Source of the DNA: CAYYAQ01 sp964469555
GTDB taxonomy: Bacteria > Planctomycetota > UBA1135 > UBA2386
Assembly: GCA_964469555.1 (NCBI GenBank)
Contig: CAYYAQ010000045.1
Location: 1 to 34,985, forward strand
Direction: 5' to 3'
DNA: 34,985 nt
The position numbers and the translations under genes were made by a program. A model generated the notes under the pieces. It searched no databases. It had not been told where the DNA came from and saw only the letters and a list, made by a program, of their open reading frames with translations. Below, one piece after another: positions 32,080-34,985 of the stretch. Positions within the stretch are counted from its first letter, which is position 1. Every line of letters starts with the position of its first letter.

Positions 32080-33251
32080 CCACGGACTCCCGTGATGTGT
32101 TCGAACATGATCTGGTCGAGTCTCTCGTACCCCAGTCCCTCCGCGGCGACCGCGTCTACATCGATCGACGCGTCCCGCAACCGGATGGCATTCTCACTCG
32201 AGTACTCGCTGAGCCACCCACCGAAGCCGTGGTCAGGGCGGTCGGCGATGAGATCGCGGACCTCGGGATCCGCGTCGAACGATGCAGCACGCTGCTTCAG
32301 GATCTTGTAGCTGCGCATGCAGCCGACTGCGAAGTCCCACACTCCTTCTTCAGACTCCGTGCGGTAAGCGTGGGCGTCGAAGTGCAGTGGACCGGTGTAG
32401 CCAGGCCGACCGTTCGCTCCCTCGAGCAATCGCACAAGCAAAAATGCCTGCTTGAGATCCTCTGACCCGAATCGCAGGTCCTGGTCGTATCGCCCGATGC
32501 GCTGGCCGTTGAGGTCGATGTGAAAGAGTTTGCCCTGCTCCATCGCCTGGCCGACGGCGTGCACGAACGACAACCCGGCCATGGTCTCGTGGGCGACCTC
32601 TGGATTGACGCCGACCATCTCCGAGTGGTCAAGCGTCTCGATGAAGTGCAGCATGTGCCCGACTGTCGGCAGGTAGTTGTCGCCGCGAGGCTCGTTGGGC
32701 TTCGGCTCCATGGCGAACTTCAGGTCGTAGCCCTGGTCCCCTACGTACTCACAGAGGAAGTTCATCCCCTCGCGGTACCAAGCCAGCCCGTCGCGGATGT
32801 CGCGGCAGGCGTCGGATTCCGTGCCTTCGCGCCCGCCCCAGAACACGTACGTCTTCGCCCCGACTTCGACGCCGAGGTCGATCGCCGCCATGGTCTTCTG
32901 GATCGCGAACGCGCGCACGCGCGGATCGCTCGCCGTGAACGCCCCGTCCTTGAAGATCGGGTGGGAGAAGAGGTTCGTCGTCGCCATCGGCACGACCATG
33001 TCGTGCTCGCGCAGCGCCGCCTGGAACTCTGCCACGATCCGGCCCCGTTCCGCCGCGGTGGCGTCGAAGGGCACGAGGTCGTTGTCGTGGAAATTCACCC
33101 CCCAAGCACCGCACTCGCTCAGCCGGCGCACGATGTAGGTCGGTTCCATGCGCGGTCGGACCCTCGGCCCGAAGGGATCACTTCCGGGGTTGCCGACTGT
33201 CCAAAGTCCGAAGGTGAAACGATCCTCTTTGCGCGGTTGATAGCTGTCCAT
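32076..33251 (-). CDS. xylA: xylose isomerase
   Basis: 391 residues, class I length (Streptomyces type). TIM-barrel enzyme with catalytic H55 in GVNFHDNDLVPF, the TTNLFSHPIFKDGAFT segment, YVFWGGREGTES, the metal-binding glutamate and lysine in AMEPKPNEPRGD, VGVNPEVAHE, FHIDLNGQ, and FDAHAYRTE near the end. It interconverts D-xylose and D-xylulose with two divalent metals. ATG 33251 (MDSYQPRKEDRFTFGLWTVG) matches the family start; a longer frame to 33314 is atypical. It is the first gene of a xylAB operon. A TACCCT box lies at 33287-33282. No XylR-type regulator is adjacent. Confidence 0.95.
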   Translation of the reverse strand: MDSYQPRKEDRFTFGLWTVGNPGSDPFGPRVRPRMEPTYIVRRLSECGAWGVNFHDNDLVPFDATAAERGRIVAEFQAALREHDMVVPMATTNLFSHPIFKDGAFTASDPRVRAFAIQKTMAAIDLGVEVGAKTYVFWGGREGTESDACRDIRDGLAWYREGMNFLCEYVGDQGYDLKFAMEPKPNEPRGDNYLPTVGHMLHFIETLDHSEMVGVNPEVAHETMAGLSFVHAVGQAMEQGKLFHIDLNGQRIGRYDQDLRFGSEDLKQAFLLVRLLEGANGRPGYTGPLHFDAHAYRTESEEGVWDFAVGCMRSYKILKQRAASFDADPEVRDLIADRPDHGFGGWLSEYSSENAIRLRDASIDVDAVAAEGLGYERLDQIMFEHITGVRG

Positions 33252-33281
33252 GCGGTGCATCCCGGGTGCCGGGTGGCGCGC

Positions 33282-33287
33282 AGGGTA
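33282..33287 (-). promoter_or_regulatory. putative -10 box (TACCCT) of xylAB
   Basis: TACCCTGCGCGC on the minus strand, 30 nt before the xylA ATG. It resembles the TATCCTCTGCGCGC box of the divergent gene at 33328-33333. The 115-bp divergent region has no clear operator dyad. Confidence 0.35.
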
Positions 33288-33327
33288 TTGGTATGGGTCC
33301 ACCGCTGTCCACACCAGGGCTGTCCGT

Positions 33328-33333
33328 TATCCT
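33328..33333 (+). promoter_or_regulatory. putative -10 box (TATCCT)
   Basis: TATCCTCTGCGCGC lies 33 nt before ATG 33367 and resembles boxes before the genes at 7363, 18385 and 29143. Confidence 0.35.
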
Positions 33334-33366
33334 CTGCGCGCCCCGGACTTCGCATCCGATCGTCAA

Positions 33367-34662
33367 ATGAGTCACCCCATCTGCTGCCTCTGCTCGCTTC
33401 TGGCCCTTCTCGCCCTCGCGCCAGCCCAGAGAACGACCAAGTTCAAGAGGAACTACTGGGTCAAGGATCCATACACGCAGAACGACCCGGCGGTGATGAA
33501 GAAGGCGGGCTACGTCACCTACGGCCCGTTCAGTTGGGGCGACGACCACGACACCAGCGACATCCAGAAGATGCTCCCCCACCTGAAGATCCTGTTCGTG
33601 GAGACCGCCCACTTCAAGATCGGATCCGCGCTGGGAACCTACAAGCTTCCCAAGGGCAGGGACAAGAAGAGGGCGCTCGAGAAGAAGATCCTGAAAGAGG
33701 AACTGGAGCGCCTGAAGAAGATCATGCCGAAGGTCAGGCCCGCGGCGAAGACGCTGGACCCCTGGCTGCGGCTCCATCTGTACGCGCAACGACTGGAGGA
33801 GACCTACGCGGAATTCTGCACGCGCATGCAGGTGAAGGACGAAGACTTCCCCAAGACCGCGAGCAAGCGCATCTCGAGGGTCGGCGCGAAGAAGCCCCTC
33901 GACAAACAAACCCCCGAGGGCAAGTACATGGGCCAGGGCCCCTACCTCGGCATGCGCGGCAAGTTCGTGGTACTTCTCATGTCAAAGGGCGGAGACCTCA
34001 ACCGGTACGTCGCCCGGGCGAAGAGCGGCTTGAAGGTCAGCGGGGCACCTATGCCCCAACGACACTATTTCACGAAGGCCGGCAGCCTGTTCTTCGGTAC
34101 CGCCTGCCAGTGCGCCGAGGGCGGTCTCTACAACGACCACGCGCTGCACTGCCACGTCATCTTCAACACCGTCCAGTCGCTGGTCGACGGCTACAAGTCG
34201 TTCTTCTTCTCGCTTCCTGTTTGGAACCGCGAAGGACTGTCCCACTGGTTCCTGCTCCGCATCGATCCGACGGAGTATTGCTTCACGGGGATCAAGGGCC
34301 GGAGCAACAAGCAGCGCTACGGTTCGAAATGGAACGTACGCATCAAGAAGCGCCTCAAGCACAACGACTTCACGCCTGCGAGCATGCTGATGAAGTACAT
34401 GAAGTTCGAAGAGTTGACCTTCGGCGACCACATGGCGATCTGGTCGCGCATGGACTTCCTCCAGACTCTCGGGCCCGAGAAGTTCGCGAAGTACATGGGG
34501 GCCATCAAGGACAAGATCGAAGTCGCGTCGGGCATGCAGCCCACGGACGAGGTGATCTATGCGCGGCAGGAGAAGGCGCTGAAGGTCGCGTTCGGCTTCG
34601 ACTACGCCGGATTCGACGCCGCCTGGAAGGCCTATGTCCTAAAGACGTATCCCAACAAATAG
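33367..34662 (+). CDS. secreted gluzincin-like protein with degenerate active site
   Basis: 431 residues. Signal peptide at 1-20 (CSLLALLALAPAQ). A charged helical region (KKILKEELERLKKIMPKVRP) and LRLHLYAQRLEETYAEFCTR resemble the front of planctomycete DUF1570/peptidase-MA-like proteins. Where relatives have HExxH the sequence is HCHVIFNTVQSLVDGYKSFF, followed by LPVWNREGLSHWFLL, which matches 'lP.WlsEGlA.yf'. The paired metal-binding histidines are not in HExxH order, so zinc catalysis is doubtful. Several cysteines (ACQCAEGG, ALHCHVIF) are unusual for such proteins. ATG 33367 is chosen for the signal peptide. It is divergent from xylAB with no obvious functional link. Function unknown. 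Confidence 0.68.
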   Translation: MSHPICCLCSLLALLALAPAQRTTKFKRNYWVKDPYTQNDPAVMKKAGYVTYGPFSWGDDHDTSDIQKMLPHLKILFVETAHFKIGSALGTYKLPKGRDKKRALEKKILKEELERLKKIMPKVRPAAKTLDPWLRLHLYAQRLEETYAEFCTRMQVKDEDFPKTASKRISRVGAKKPLDKQTPEGKYMGQGPYLGMRGKFVVLLMSKGGDLNRYVARAKSGLKVSGAPMPQRHYFTKAGSLFFGTACQCAEGGLYNDHALHCHVIFNTVQSLVDGYKSFFFSLPVWNREGLSHWFLLRIDPTEYCFTGIKGRSNKQRYGSKWNVRIKKRLKHNDFTPASMLMKYMKFEELTFGDHMAIWSRMDFLQTLGPEKFAKYMGAIKDKIEVASGMQPTDEVIYARQEKALKVAFGFDYAGFDAAWKAYVLKTYPNK

Positions 34663-34783
34663 CTGAGCCAAAGATCGCCTGTTCAGGGCTTCGCGACCGT
34701 GGCATAATCCAGCGTGGTCCGCGGGGGATGTGCTGCCACCGCTCCTAACAGTCTCAATCCAGTCAACCAGAGAGGGAATCTCG

Positions 34784-34985
34784 ATGCTGACGACTCTGCG
34801 TATTTCGGGGGCCATAGCCTTGGCTCTCTCCATCATCGGCGCCCCTGCTGGCGCCGCCCCGCAATGATGCGCTCCTCCTTCGTACGGCGGTCCGCCGGAC
34901 GCAGGTCCTCCTAGCGCACCCACCCCCTCTGGCCCGGCTCCTTCCGCTCCCGCGCCTCCGCCGCCCGCCGCCGCCGCGCGCGCCG
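34784..34985 (+). pseudogene. signal-peptide ORF cut by TGA, followed in frame by a Pro/Ala-rich region (partial at window edge)
   Basis: A good Shine-Dalgarno (AGAGGGAA, about 7 nt upstream) precedes ATG 34784. The frame encodes a signal peptide (MLTTLRISGAIALALSIIGA, then PAGAAPQ) and stops at TGA 34865-34867. Past the stop the same frame reads CAPPSYGGPPDAGPPSAPTP and on into proline/alanine-rich sequence with no further stop to the window end. This looks like a secreted protein with a low-complexity linker and one nonsense codon, or a base error in the assembly. A CATAAT box at 34703-34708 is a possible promoter. The 121 bp between the previous gene and this ATG hold nothing else. Confidence 0.45.

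Noticed and set aside
32520..34748. 742-codon plus-strand open frame across xylA and the next gene
   Set aside because: It is antisense to xylA and out of frame with the secreted protein; composition is rich in Arg, His and Pro as expected for a shadow frame in high-GC DNA.
29266..34867. TGA decoded as tryptophan or selenocysteine (stops at 29266 and 34865)
   Set aside because: Several intact genes in the window use TGA as their stop (xylA, the thioesterase, BlaI, the dehydrogenase), and the desaturase fragment is truncated anyway.
1..34985. tRNA, rRNA or CRISPR array
   Set aside because: No cloverleaf-like segment, ribosomal RNA stretch or regularly spaced repeat was noticed on either strand by eye.

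Overview
This 35 kb, high-GC window comes from a bacterial chromosome, most likely of a planctomycete. The evidence is circumstantial but consistent: a Tat-exported Gfo/Idh/MocA oxidoreductase, a DUF1501 remnant with a twin-arginine start, secreted gluzincin-like proteins with the 'GxWv..dGkWm' element, a toroid-repeat protein, and an ELWxxDGT-repeat protein ending in a cysteine-containing C-terminal domain that I know from planctomycete secreted proteins. A run of 10 Ns (29700-29709) shows this is a draft assembly. Several genes carry frameshifts or in-frame stops. Some look like real decay (chimeric fragments) and some could be assembly errors.

Layout: 1-1201 (minus) holds a PepSY membrane protein, an ECF sigma factor and the first codons of its probable anti-sigma partner. 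1332-4460 (plus) holds a secreted protein, a polytopic GT-C-like membrane protein and a TetR regulator. 4457-5947 has a wrecked peroxiredoxin-like gene, a short GST and a hotdog thioesterase. 6008-7363 (minus) is a Tat-type oxidoreductase. 7622-12442 has an outer-membrane barrel, a membrane-anchored unknown, a methyltransferase and a TMTC-like membrane/TPR protein. 12520-17442 has a frameshifted secreted toroid protein converging on a 1027-residue ELWxxDGT protein. 17595-18357 is a compact BlaI locus with two matching operators, a small membrane protein gene and a strong terminator.

18385-22867 is the most coherent unit: a tight four-gene operon of short-chain threonine-dehydrogenase-like enzyme, alpha-oxoamine synthase-like PLP enzyme, DUF819 transporter and dipeptide epimerase. 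It looks like a complete uptake-and-conversion pathway for an amino acid or murein dipeptide. 22929-26983 (minus) has a secreted subtilase, an FHA/transmembrane/trypsin-like protease and a YchJ-type SEC-C protein.

27247-29700 is a gene graveyard around one intact secreted protein: a nonsense-mutated, internally deleted DUF1501 gene, an inverted coding fragment, and a desaturase fragment with a TGA stop. 29670-30597 (minus) has a HEAT-repeat lipoprotein interrupted by the assembly gap and a tiny secreted peptide gene. 30616-33251 (minus) is a translationally coupled xylose isomerase-xylulokinase operon. 33367-34662 is a second gluzincin-like secreted protein. At the right edge a signal-peptide ORF is cut by TGA before a proline/alanine-rich stretch.

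Recurring translation features: GTGA or ATGA stop/start overlaps are common, and several genes start 6-10 nt downstream of a TAnnnT box with no Shine-Dalgarno sequence, which suggests leaderless transcripts. No tRNA, rRNA, CRISPR array or intact mobile element was seen.
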